From Alligator mississippiensis (lineage: Eukaryota > Chordata > Crocodylia > Alligatoridae): 64,000 bases of DNA. The stretch covers positions 350,336,203 through 350,400,202 of the forward strand of contig NC_081824.1 in assembly GCF_030867095.1 (NCBI RefSeq), given 5' to 3'. Under the pieces are notes generated by a model that was not told the origin of the DNA, searched no databases, and saw nothing but the letters and a program-made list of their open reading frames with translations. The translations under genes were made by a program, and so were the position numbers. This document shows, in pieces, positions 10,580 to 20,158 of this stretch. Numbering within the stretch: position 1 is the first letter of the stretch; every line of letters starts with the position of its first letter.

Positions 10580-11680
10580 TCAAATGGCCCCTGCCATTGA
10601 GTTAGGAGCTTGCTCGTGGATGTGGGGAGCAGCACCAGGACTCTGTCCCGGCTCGACTTCTCGCTCTTTGGCCCGGCGGTCATACTTTTCCTTTTGACGG
10701 GTTTGGGCTTCTCCTATGTTTTCCTGAGCTAGGTCCCGGGCCAATCTGATTCTCTGTCGGAACGCCTGTTGATACGTCTTTGGCTCTTGGGAGGGTCCTC
10801 CCTCCTGCTCCCACTCTTCTCTCAAGACCTGTAAGAGACCTTGCAGGTGATGTCCCAATACTAGCTCGAACGGAGAGAACTTCGTGGAATCTTGAGGGGT
10901 GTCCCAGAGAGTAAACAGTACTAGAGGAAGGAGGAGATCCCATTTCCGGGGATCTCCTTGTATGCATCGGCACAAGACCTGTTTTATCGTCCCATTGAGG
11001 CATTCCACCAACCCATTGGTTTGGGGATAGTAAACCGAGGTGCGGAGCTGTTTTATTTGGAGGGTCCGGCATACCACCCTCAAAACCCCGGACATGAAAT
11101 TCTTTCCTTGATCTGTTAGTATCTCTTGCGGTATCCCCATTCGGGCTATCCATCTTATTAGCTCTTCTGCAATTCGCGGGGCGGTTACGGCTCGCAGGGG
11201 GATTGCCTCCGGGTACCGGGTGGCGTAATCCACAATGACCAAGATGTAGTCGTGGCCTGAGCTGCTGCGGGGAAGCGGGCCCATGACATCTAAGGCTATC
11301 CTTGAAAACGGGGTGTCTATAACGGGCATGGGCTGGAGGGGTGCCCGTGGAGGATGCTCGGTTCTTGTCTTTTGGCAGTTGGGGCAGGCTGCACATTGGC
11401 AGGCCACTTCCTCCCCCATCCTGGGCCAAAAAAAACACCTGCTCACCCTTGCAAGGGTCTTGTCCCAACCCAGATGTCCCCCTGTGGGACTCACATGAGC
11501 CAACCACCAAATGGTCTGGCGGAATCGGGTGGGCACTACCAGCTGCAAGCCCTTGGCCTCCTCCCCCCTGTCCCCTTGTAGGCGGTAAAGGAGGCAATTC
11601 CTTACCTCGAAGCAGGGATGCCCTTCAGGCGATAATGCGGAGACCCCTCTGGTACTTTGGGCCTGCTCTCAAAGCGCCCT
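10580..11680 (-). pseudogene. Integrase domain of the Gmr1-like pol
   Basis: The frame is open from upstream of 11597 through 10580. The N-terminal zinc-binding region shows HVSPTGGH and CAACPNC (an HHCC arrangement). Counting from the TTG codon at 11548 as residue 1, the catalytic core has D87 (IALDVMG), D146 (ILTDQGKNF) and E182 (GLVECLNG), exactly D-D-35-E. YYPQTNGLVE and SPFELVLGH are typical of Ty3/gypsy integrases. All three catalytic residues are intact, so this is the best-preserved part of the element. It ends near ...PGQSPGAAPH, where the frame probably diverges from the original. Function: inserts the cDNA into the genome. Confidence 0.88.
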
Positions 11681-11878
11681 GATTTCCTGATCCTCCTCTT
11701 GTGCCTCTCAGAACTGGAGGCTACTGGTAAAGTCGTTAAGGTCTAATTTGTCCGTCTCGTCTGCCGACCCCTTGTTTTCTTTGATCTCGCCCAACCAGCC
11801 TTCCCGGTTCTGAACCTTCCTACGGGCCACTTCCGTGTCCCTCACCCTATCCAGGACATTGTATACTGGTGTCCAGTC

Positions 11879-12169
11879 TCATCCCAGAAGCATCTCACAT
11901 GCTAACTGAGGCACGACCCCCACCAGGAGTTCTCCCTGGTGCTCCATTACCCGTAGGCGGACCCATTGGCGCTCGATTTGCTTGGCGTCCCCATGGAGGC
12001 AGGCTACCCTCACAGGGCGAGCCTTCCGCCAGCCTTGCAACTGCACCAAATCTGCCCTGACAAGGGATTGAGCACACTCTGAGTCCAGGGTAGCTTGCAC
12101 GGGGAGACCTTCTACCCAAGCCTTGACAACAGGACGACTCCAAGCCACGTTTCTCCCCGCCGACCACAT
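11879..12169 (-). pseudogene. Aspartic protease region of the Gmr1-like element
   Basis: The frame overlaps the 3' end of the gag frame. It holds VQATLDSECAQSLVRADLV, the site of the retroviral-type D-S/T-G active motif, here D-S-E: the glycine is replaced, which should inactivate the enzyme. The frame ends CEMLLG followed by TGA, then DWTPVYNVLD continues in frame, so the stop looks like a point mutation (a CGA to TGA CpG change is the simplest reading). Relation to gag is by a frame change near 12160. Whether that was programmed frameshifting or a later indel cannot be told from one copy. Confidence 0.65.
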
Positions 12170-13061
12170 AGCTGCAGTCCATCAGCTCACCGAGCTCTGG
12201 GCCTCTCCACCTCTCTGTTGGGGCCCTTAATCTGTCATCTGGGATCCAGCGTTCCGCAGCCTGGCTCAGGCATTCCCTAGAAAAATGGCTATTCTGCCCA
12301 CACCGGAAACACACGGTATCTTTGGTAGCCCCCCAGCCACGCGGACGCCGGTGCTCCAGCTCTCTTGGGGCTGCCATCGAGGGTCCCAGGTTCCTTCTCT
12401 CCCTGGGGTAGTTGGCCTCCGAGGCAGTAACAGCCTCTGCCAATTTTAGAGCTTCTTCACAGGTCCGTGGGGTATGTTGTTGGACCCAGCGTTGTGTCCG
12501 CTCTTCTAAATTGTTCTGAAACTGTTCGAGGATGATCTGGTCTGCCAATGCCTCTCTATCCTGTCCCGCTGGGTTTACCCACTTATCCAGCAGATCCCGC
12601 AGAAGCTGCAGCAACACTCTCGGTTGTTTCTCCTCGGGTCCCTTCTTGGCCCGGAACTGGCGGCGGTAGTACTTGGGGTTAATTTCCAATCTGTATAGGA
12701 TGGCTTCCTTCACATGCTCGTAGTCTTGGGCATCGTCCCTTGAGAGGGCCCGATAGGTGGCTTGAGCCTTGCCAACTACTAAGGCTCCCAACTGGCTGGC
12801 CCAATATCTCTTGTCGAGCCTGGTCATGAGGGCATGCCATTTGAACGCCTCGATATATGACTCTGGGTCGTCATCCTTAGTCATTTTAGGCATTTTGAAG
12901 GATGCCAAACTGTGTTGGAGCCAATCTTGTTGCTGGTCTAGCTTTTGTTGCTGAGAGTTCAGGATCTGGGTCAGAGCCTGTAGGTTCTGTCCGAGGACAT
13001 CAGCAGGGCCTATAGCCGCGGCCTGCATGCTGGCATAGGTTGCAAGGTCGGGGTCCTCCAT
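11895..13061 (-). pseudogene. Gag with SCAN-like capsid domain and zinc knuckle
   Basis: The 388-codon frame starts at ATG 13061, directly after the primer-binding site, so the leader is essentially absent. Residues about 60-212 form the capsid region. Within it RAKKGPEEKQPRVLLQLLRD, DKWVNPAGQDREAL and ADQIILEQFQNNL followed by WVQQHTPRTCEEALKLAE align with the helices of the SCAN domain of vertebrate zinc-finger proteins (the LREL, EQILELLVLEQFL and WV...P.S.EEAV.L.E blocks). Residues 251-264 are a CX2CX4HX4C zinc knuckle. After about residue 297 the frame runs out of the conserved sequence, because the protease continues in another frame. Gag packages the RNA and builds the particle. Confidence 0.82.
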
Positions 13062-13080
13062 GATCCCACTGCTCCCACCA
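13062..13080 (-). other. Primer-binding site of the Gmr1-like element
   Basis: On the - strand TGGTGGGAGCAGTGGGATC starts with the TGG expected to pair with a tRNA 3' CCA end, three bases after the end of the 5' LTR. The gag ATG follows with no gap. The tRNA cannot be identified by eye. Confidence 0.6.
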
Positions 13081-13083
13081 CGT

Positions 13084-13104
13084 TGTGCCGGTGTCCCTGG
13101 GACA
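13084..13104 (-). repeat. 5' LTR reduced to a 21-bp stub
   Basis: TGTGCCGGTGTCCCTGGGACA (+ strand; 20 of its 21 bases recur split at the ends of the 3' LTR) is the LTR's outermost left 6 bases fused to its outermost right 15. The central 930-940 bp are missing. The spacer and primer-binding site follow normally on one side, and non-LTR retrotransposon sequence follows on the other. Confidence 0.65.
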
Positions 13105-13165
13105 AAATGGTCAAATGGTCAAATGTGGTGTAGAGACAAGAGAAGAAGGAAGAGGAGGTGAGAAG
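13105..13165 (+). pseudogene. Non-LTR retrotransposon remnant (right part)
   Basis: Directly after the gypsy element a short frame reads KMVKWSNVV, a stop, then RQEKKEEE from a GA-rich stretch. This is a plausible end of the protein whose preceding part lies at 7620-7935. The fit in position and composition suggests one interrupted element, but the stretch is short. Confidence 0.35.
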
Positions 13166-13255
13166 TGAGGGTTTGGCAGGCAGAGGAGGTAATTGAACCT
13201 AGGTCTTTCCACATCACAGGTGAATGCTTAATTACTAGGAAGTTACATTAAAAGA
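13166..13255 (-). repeat. tRNA-like SINE fragment, antisense
   Basis: GGCAGGCAGAGGAGGTAATT, then GAACCTAGGTCTTTCCACATC, then TGAATGCTTAATTACTAGG resembles the reverse complement of a widespread sauropsid SINE (box-like AACTAGTAATTAAGCATTC ... GACCTAGGTTCAATTACC). A related copy is at 45545-45640. Confidence 0.35.
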
Positions 13256-14403
13256 GGTCAGTAGCAGAGGAATGGCACCTAATTTCTGAATAGGCTCTGA
13301 CTTGATGTAGCTCAGTGCCCAGTTGCTCAACTCTATCCAGACCAGCACACTTCAGCTTTTTCATGCCAAGCTACCTAGAGCTCAAAAAGGTGCCTCCAGA
13401 GTTAAATGGCTACTAAACAAGGATTTTCAGGGTCCCAGTTTTGGACCTGGAAACATAAATTCCACCTGTACCCCATTCCAGGCCTCTGAGTCCTTTGTGC
13501 GGGGTCTAGCTATAGCCTCATACCGAGATTACTGTTAACAGTGGAGGAACATTGCTGAGGCAGAATATTTGCAAGATTATTGATGCATTTGCCTTTACCA
13601 GATTAAAAGATTCATGACAGAAAATGGTTTAGTGGGCCACTCTGTTAGCTCGCTCTGACATCTACCACCCCCCCTGCCATGCGTGTTACGTATTTATAAT
13701 TTATGAATGTGGGAATCTTATGAATGAAACATTCAAAGCAGCTAAAATTACTCAGCCTTTCAGCAGTACTGAATCATTCTCCTGACAAAGCAGAGTGCAA
13801 TATGGAGAAGCATGTGTCCTTCCCAATATGCCTGGAAACTCCTGAGTTCTCCTCTTTCCAAGCTGACAGAGCACCCTGCCTACATCTTCTGCCTTGTGCA
13901 GGTACCACTCGACTCCTCCTCAAATACTTGATAGCATTTCTAGTCAGGCTGGAAAAAGAAAGTTTACATTTTTTTTACTAGTCCTAAGCACTCATGAAGA
14001 GCAGAACCTCCTGGGCAGCCTCTCAAGCATTTTTTCTAGGTCCAAGAGCATTTCCAGATATTGGCAGCTCCTTCTACCATGGTCCGCTCCATGGACTGAG
14101 ACCTTGTCATGGTGGGGAGGCTCACATGTCCCAGCGATCCTCAGAGCTGTCTCACACTCCTAGCAGGGTAAGCCATGGTGATGAGGCCAGAGGGAGGTTT
14201 CAAAGAAACTACAGTCCAAACTCAAGTCCTCAAGGGCAGATCAGGCAGAAGACATTAGGATCAACAGCTGTAAAACTGGAAGAAGGCTGTGGCAAGATGG
14301 AGGTCTGCTGTCCTCTAGGGTCCAGATTTCCACCTGGCCAAGATCATGTGGTTGTTGTTTCTGCGCACCACTTTCCTCATGTTAAATGAAATCATGTGTA
14401 GGC
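13256..14403. other. Intergenic sequence, nothing recognised
   Basis: Open frames at 13323-13538, 13724-13981 and 13994-14389 overlap one another and show no domain. I see no RNA gene or classified repeat. Confidence 0.4.
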
Positions 14404-14663
14404 TTCTTTCTACCATAGGAAAAATGACCTCACGACCCATCATTGGTGACACGTAGAGGGTGCACGCGGGTGCCTGAGATCAGCCATGCACCCCTTGGAA
14501 GCACCAGCCATAAAACCGGAAGTGCTGGTGGAAATGCACTTCCAGTTTCACCACTGGTGGTTCTGGGCTCAGCGATCGGAGCCCCTCCCCCCCCCAATTA
14601 GCGATCTGGTGCCCCCCCAGACCCAGGAGGCACCAGATGCCCTTGAGACCCATCAATGAGCTG

Positions 14664-14765
14664 TGATAGAGACTATCCTTGAATGCAGGGATTGTGGATG
14701 ACAAGGGTGATGCTGTGGTAAAAGAGCTGGGATGCATTAGTCAGGAATTCTCCTGCCCTCATATG
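14664..14765 (+). repeat. Direct repeat copy A (about 100 bp)
   Basis: The block from GAGACTATCCTTGAATGCAG to CTCCTGCCCTCAT recurs with roughly ten differences at 15597-15698. Copy A continues into GGTCCCTTCCAGCATTACTT and TCCTATGATCCTGTG, which look like a CR1-type 3' end. Confidence 0.7.
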
Positions 14766-15596
14766 GTCCCTTCCAGCATTACTTTCCTATGATCCTGTGA
14801 AAATGAGCAATTTTAATGCTTGACTAGGTAGCAGTGAATGGTCTGTATTAGCAGAGAACCCAAGCGATGATACTGTTTGGAGAAGGCCCTCTCCTTAAAG
14901 CCAGTCTTCCATATATTCTAGGCTCCCTTCATCTAAAAGGTTTTTAAATTTATGCCTTCTACATCCCAGCAAAGTGCATTAATGACCAGTCTATAGGCTA
15001 AGCATTGCCAAGAGCACCCCGGCACTCTGCTTGAAGCTGGCTGACAGGGCACCCAAGAGATGAAGATATTTGGGCACAGGAGGTGAGAAAATCAGAGGGA
15101 ATATGGCTGGGAGAGATGCTGCCTGAGAAGGGGTGGGGGCTGTGTGGAGTTCCTACATTTTGCATTTAATAGTCATTGGATAAAATAGATGAACAACACT
15201 GGGGGCCTCTTGCCCCACTGGAGGCAGGAGCAGGGACTGCAGTCAGGCTTGTTTATTGCAGATACCTTTTTTGTTCTTTTTCCTGATTTTTAATCCCCAA
15301 CTATATCAGCAGGCCATGAGTCTGCCTTCCCAGAGGGAGGGGACTTTGAGCAGCTGTGATGCAACACTTCCATTGAGACTGCACAATAGAGCAATGTAGT
15401 ATAGTTACAGTACACAATGCCTTCCACAAGAACCGTGGGGGTCAAGCAAAGCCAGGCCGGCCAAGCCCATTCTACCCAAAAATGTTTTATCCATAGAGCA
15501 AGTACTCCTAACCATCATAAGCTAAACATGCCTTCCCACCCTGCTGGTAATTTTCCATTTGCAACCTTTTCAGGGGCACCTCACCCTGTGGTAGAG

Positions 15597-15698
15597 AGAG
15601 ATTGTCCTTGAATGGAGGGATTGTGGATGACAAGGGTGATGCTGTGGTAAAACAGCTGGTATGGATGAGTCAGGAATGCTCCTGCCCTCATTTCTGTA
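15597..15698 (+). repeat. Direct repeat copy B (about 100 bp)
   Basis: This is the second copy, starting AGAGATTGTCCTTGAATGGAG and sharing GGATTGTGGATGACAAGGGT and GATGCTGTGGTAAAA with copy A. After CTCCTGCCCTCAT it diverges from copy A (TTCTGTAGCACC instead of ATGGTCCC), so the shared unit ends there. Confidence 0.7.
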
Positions 15699-18287
15699 GC
15701 ACCTCCCAGGTGCAACCTGCCCAAGGTCCTTTTGTCCTGTGACAAGCAGCATAGGGAAGATGAGGGAGGACAGGCTCAGTCTGAACAGACAAACTGCTAT
15801 CCCAGAGTGCCTGGTCATGTAAGTTTGCATTGCATTACGATCATTCCATAAACCATTCCATGCTAACAACATTCACCTTTGTCTATGGTTGTGCAGTGTT
15901 TACAATGTAATTCAAAATTCCTTTACATTCGTGGCTCTGGGGCTTCTCCACACCTTTCTGTTGTGGAGCATCACTGTCGTCATGTCTACACAGGGATAAC
16001 ACCAACATCACAACATGTATGAAAAGCATGGCATTAAAAAACACAAACATGGTGCATTAAAAACAAAGATTATGGGTGTACAAACAGTTTACCACAGGTT
16101 ACAAACCTTTGCTACAGGTCAGTTGCTAATTACTTTTGAGCACTTCAGATTATTTTACCCTGTAGCAAGTGAAAACCAAGCTAGGGCAACTTAATCCTTA
16201 ATGAAAGATAGGAAGCCCTAGTTCAGTTTCCATGTATCACAGGGTAAGGGTGCATACAGACAGCTGCTGCAGAGGAGATGATGTATAATAAAACCCACCC
16301 CTTTTGTCCCATTTGTATGTCCAGACACAGAGACATAAATCATGACTGGTAATTTATGCATGTCAAGTGTGATTAAATTGTTGCAATAGTAAAGATACTC
16401 AGGATGACTTGCAGTGATCTCAATCAATGCATTACAGGAAACCATGTACATTTCTCACAAGTTGCCCCAGGATTTAAAGTATTAGCACTATGCAGTCCTC
16501 ACACCAGGCCCTACATTATCCTACAGGGACCTTTGCTTTTGCGGTTCAGAACATTCACATCTGCTCCTACGCAGGTCCCATGTTCGCAAAGCTAGCGGCA
16601 CTCTAACAAAAAACCCCTGCCTGTCAGCCCACAGCCTCAATGTCAAGATCTTTCATCTACCTTTCAATCTTCCAGATGTGCATTTCACAGTTATTCAGGG
16701 CTGCATTAAACAGGTCCTTTCTCCTAGTGCCAGGTGAAAGTTTTCAAAGGAAGCAGAGGGATAGCTGTCCCTCTCAGAATTAATGCTAATACCATTAATA
16801 TCCATAAAGATCTTGGAGGATAACATTATATAAATCACTGACTGTTTACCCAGAATAGACAGTCCTGCTACTCTGGGCATTTCTAAATCACCCCACCCCA
16901 ACAAATCTTCCACAGTGACTGACCAGCCCTTACAACACCACGGGGTGATACTGTAGTTGTTGCTGACCTCCAAAGGCCACCAGCAGGCAACAATTAGGTA
17001 CATGGGTCCAATACCTTTAGGGGATCCCAACCACTGAAAGCCACTAAAACCATCTGCACCTTGTCTGGTCATATGACCCAGGGAGAAAGCACCAGTTTGG
17101 TGGCAGCACCCACCTTGCTTGCAGTTCCCCAGCTAGTCACCCTATCAACACCATCCTGGCTCATGTTGAAAGTGGGAATATTCAAGAGAGATTTCCCCAT
17201 GCATGGAGAAAAGAGGAACTGTCCAATGCTTTATGAGGACTCTGCTGGGCCATAGCAGTGGCATGACCTGGAAAAAGTCTCCAATCAGCCCACTGTCCCA
17301 CTGCCAACAGTTGGCCACTAGCACCTTCCCAGTCTAAGAAAACTAGCTAGTTAGAAGAGTTTAGAGAGAAAGAATCATGTATGTGTGTGGCTAAGGGCTG
17401 GGGAGGGAAATCATGGATATGGGCTGCAGTAAGTGTTTGGGAACAACTGCTGAATGGAATCAGGGGGTGAGTGATTCATCCAGGCAGGACAACAAATTTG
17501 AGGAAAATGCGTGGCTTTTGCGCTGCAGGGAAGGGGGAGAGGATGTTTTGGGGCAGTATGGAGGAAGAGAGAAATTAAGAGGAAGAGAAAAAGGCATATT
17601 AAGACAATGAGGCTCTCACATCCACCGTTAAAGAGAAAAAAATGTATAAAATTTTCATTTCCCGCTTGCACAAGAAGCTATCTGCCCTAGTACTTGTCTT
17701 GTTGAAACTTACATGTATTATACAGGCTTTTGAAGTTGCTGTTTTGAAATGTCACTTACGGGATAGCGCAACATTTAACGAATTGACAATAGCTCCTTAC
17801 ACATCAAACCTGGGCCAGTGTACCAGGCAGTCATGAAGATTAAAGCTAAATTCTATTTCAACCACTAGACATCTAGCTCTGCCAGAAAAGTCCTGGCTTA
17901 CATGACAAAGGACAGAGAAACATTCTGCTTAATTGGGGTAGATGCAGAGTTCTCCCATACTTCCAGTAGAGAGCTAGTATGCAGCTCTCCTCTGCTTTGC
18001 AATGGGCAACACTTAGACACCTTCAGAGATAGAGTCCTGTTACCCTAGAAGCTCATGGACCTCCATTCATGCCAATGGGTATTTTTAACCTATGCTGAAC
18101 TGCCTCTATCTACTCAGAATCCCCCCACACCATATGAGGGATAGGCATCTTTTACCTTTAGCAGACAGACAGGTGAGGAAAACAAAGCACTTTTTCTTCC
18201 TCAGATAGCCTAGTAGTTACCACTCCCACCCAGAACATGGGAAACCTGGGTTTTAGGACCTCCTATGTCCTAGTAGAGGACCCACAG
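15699..18287. other. Intergenic sequence, no gene seen
   Basis: Mostly unique AT-rich sequence. Frames at 16695-17072 (-) and 17411-17671 (-) lack recognisable domains. A weak SINE-like stretch with a CTAGTAGTTACCACTCCCACC box lies around 18205-18260. Confidence 0.4.
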
Positions 18288-18634
18288 GGTGTGTCTACCC
18301 GTGTTTTCATATGTGCCTAAACTTAATGTGCATTACCCTGATGCGCATTATTAAGGTGATTTAAGCATGCAGCCACACATGCACGCGCTAATGCTCATTA
18401 ACACAGGTGTGCAGACTGACTTGCGACTCAAGTTAGTCCCACCTCAATGGACACATCACATTAATGTGTATTAGCATGTCTACACGTTTGCTAATGCAAT
18501 TTATTTGCACATAGATTGAATAGCCTTAAATTGCCATTTTTATGGTGCATTGGGGGTATGCACATGTAGACACATGCCCTTAATGTGCCTTAAATTGGGC
18601 TAACATGCATTAAATGGACATGTGTAGACATGTC
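18288..18634. mobile_element. MITE-like element with GTGTCTAC / GTAGACAT ends
   Basis: The block begins GGTGTGTCTACCCGTGTTTTC and ends GTGTAGACATGTC, an imperfect terminal inverted repeat (about 9 of 11 outer bases). CACAG lies immediately outside both ends and may be a target duplication. The interior is rich in TTAATGTGCATTA-type palindromes. It is non-coding. The superfamily is not determined. Confidence 0.5.
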
Positions 18635-18738
18635 CACAGTGATCACCCTATTGAAGATCAGGAAGGAATTTTACCTGCATGTCTGTAGAAGCCCTTAGGT
18701 TTCTGCTCTTCCTAAGATTCTTCCTAGGACTCCTAGGA

Positions 18739-20158
18739 AAAGGGCCAATGTGGTCCCCATTTTCAAGAAGGGGAGGAAGGAGGACCCAGGCAGCTATAGG
18801 CCAGTCAGTCTCACCTCCATCCTTAGCAAAGTCTTTGAAAAAATTATCAAGGCTCACATTTGCGAGAGCCCGGCAGGACAAATTATGCTGAGGGGAAACC
18901 AGTACAGGTTCGTAGCAGGTAGATCATGCCTGACTAATCTAGTCTCTTTTTATGACCAGGTTACAAAACGCCTGGACGCAGGAGTAGGGGGTTGATGTCA
19001 TATACTTAGACTTCAGGAAGGCCTTCGATACGGTATCCCACCCCATACTGGTGAACAAGTTAAGAGGCTGTGACTTGGATGACTACACAGTCCGGTGGGT
19101 GGTGAATTGGCTAGAGGGTTGCACCGAGAGAGTCGTGGTGGATGGGTCGGTATCAACCTGGAAGGGTGTGGACAGTGGAGTCCCGTAGGGCTTGGTCCTT
19201 GGACCGATACTCTTCAATATCTTCATCAGCAACTTGGATGAGGGAGTGAAGTGTACTCTGTCCAAGTCTGCAGATGACATAAAACTGTGGGGAGAAGTGG
19301 ACACGCCGGAGGGCAGGGAACAGCTGCAAGCAGACCTGGACAGGTTGGACAAACGGGCAGAAAACAACAGAATGCAATTCAACAAGGAGAAATGCAAAGT
19401 GCTGCACCTAGGGAGGAAAAATGTCCAGCATACCTACTGCCTAGGAAATGACCTGCTTGGTGGCACGGAAGCGGAAAGGAGTCTAGTCCTAGTGGACTCC
19501 AAGATGAACATGAGTCGGCAGTGTGATGAAGCCATCAGAAAAGGTAATGGCACTTTATCGTGCATCAGCAGATGCATGACGAACAGATCCAAGGAGGTGA
19601 TACTTCCCCTCTATCAGGTGCTGGTCAGACCGCAATTGGAATAGTGCGTGCAGTTTTGGGCGCCGCACTTCAAGAGGGATGTGGATAACCTGGAGAGGGT
19701 CCAGAGAAGGGCCACTCGTATGGTTAAGGGCTTGCAGACTAAGCCCTATGAAGAGAGACTGGGGCACCTGGACCTCTTCAGCCTCCGCAAGAGAAGGTTG
19801 AGAGGCAACCTTGTGGCTGCCTATAAGTTCATCATGGGGGCACAGAAGGGAATTGGTGAGGATTTATTCACCAAGGTGCCCCCGGGGGTTACAGGAAATA
19901 ATGGCCACAAGCTAGCAGAGAGCAGATTTAGACTAGACATTAGGAAGAACTTCTTCACAGTTAGAGTAGCCAAGGTCTGGAACGGGCTCCCAAGGGAGGT
20001 GGTGCTCTCCCCTACCTTGGGGGTCTTCAAGAGGAGGTTAGATAGGCATCTAGCTGGGGTCATCTAGACCCAGCACTCTTTCCTGCCTATGCAGGGGGTC
20101 GGACTCGATGATCTATTGAGGTCCCTTCTGACCCTAGCATCTATGAATCTATGAAGCT
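18739..20158 (+). mobile_element. 5'-truncated CR1 LINE (RT part of ORF2 and 3' end)
   Basis: This is collinear with 32641-34068 of the full-length CR1 and visibly close in sequence. It starts inside RT at the block for VVPIFKKGRKEDPG and ends in GGTCGGACTCGATGATCTA and a TCTATGAATCTATGAA tail. RT blocks present: YRPVSLTSILSKVFEKI, FRKAFDTVSHPILVNKL, ILFNIFISNLDEGVK. Lesions: a one-base insertion near 18990 that shifts the frame before the LDFRKAFDTV block, a TAG in the PQG turn near 19187, and a TAG at 19642-19644 in the EYC motif. The FADD catalytic box reads SADD here, a further change. The copy is dead. Confidence 0.92.

Larger units (their letters stand above)
7936..13104 (-). mobile_element. 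Ty3/gypsy LTR retrotransposon, Gmr1-like, with SCAN-like gag
   Basis: On the - strand the order is: 5' LTR stub (13104-13084), spacer ACG, primer-binding site (13080-13062), gag (13061), protease (about 12169-11879), integrase (about 11680-10580), reverse transcriptase (about 10240-9560), RNase H (about 9560-9051), polypurine tract (8906-8893), 3' LTR (8892-7936). Integrase lies upstream of reverse transcriptase, the reverse of ordinary Ty3/gypsy elements. This is the defining feature of the Gmr1 group. The gag carries a SCAN-like domain and a zinc knuckle, matching the Gmr1-like elements proposed as the source of the vertebrate SCAN domain. Every coding part has at least one lesion, so the copy is dead. 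No convincing target duplication was found. Confidence 0.85.

Noticed and set aside
10680..11597. 305-codon - strand frame overlapping integrase in another frame
   Set aside because: It is a shadow of the integrase frame, which has intact catalytic and zinc-binding motifs.
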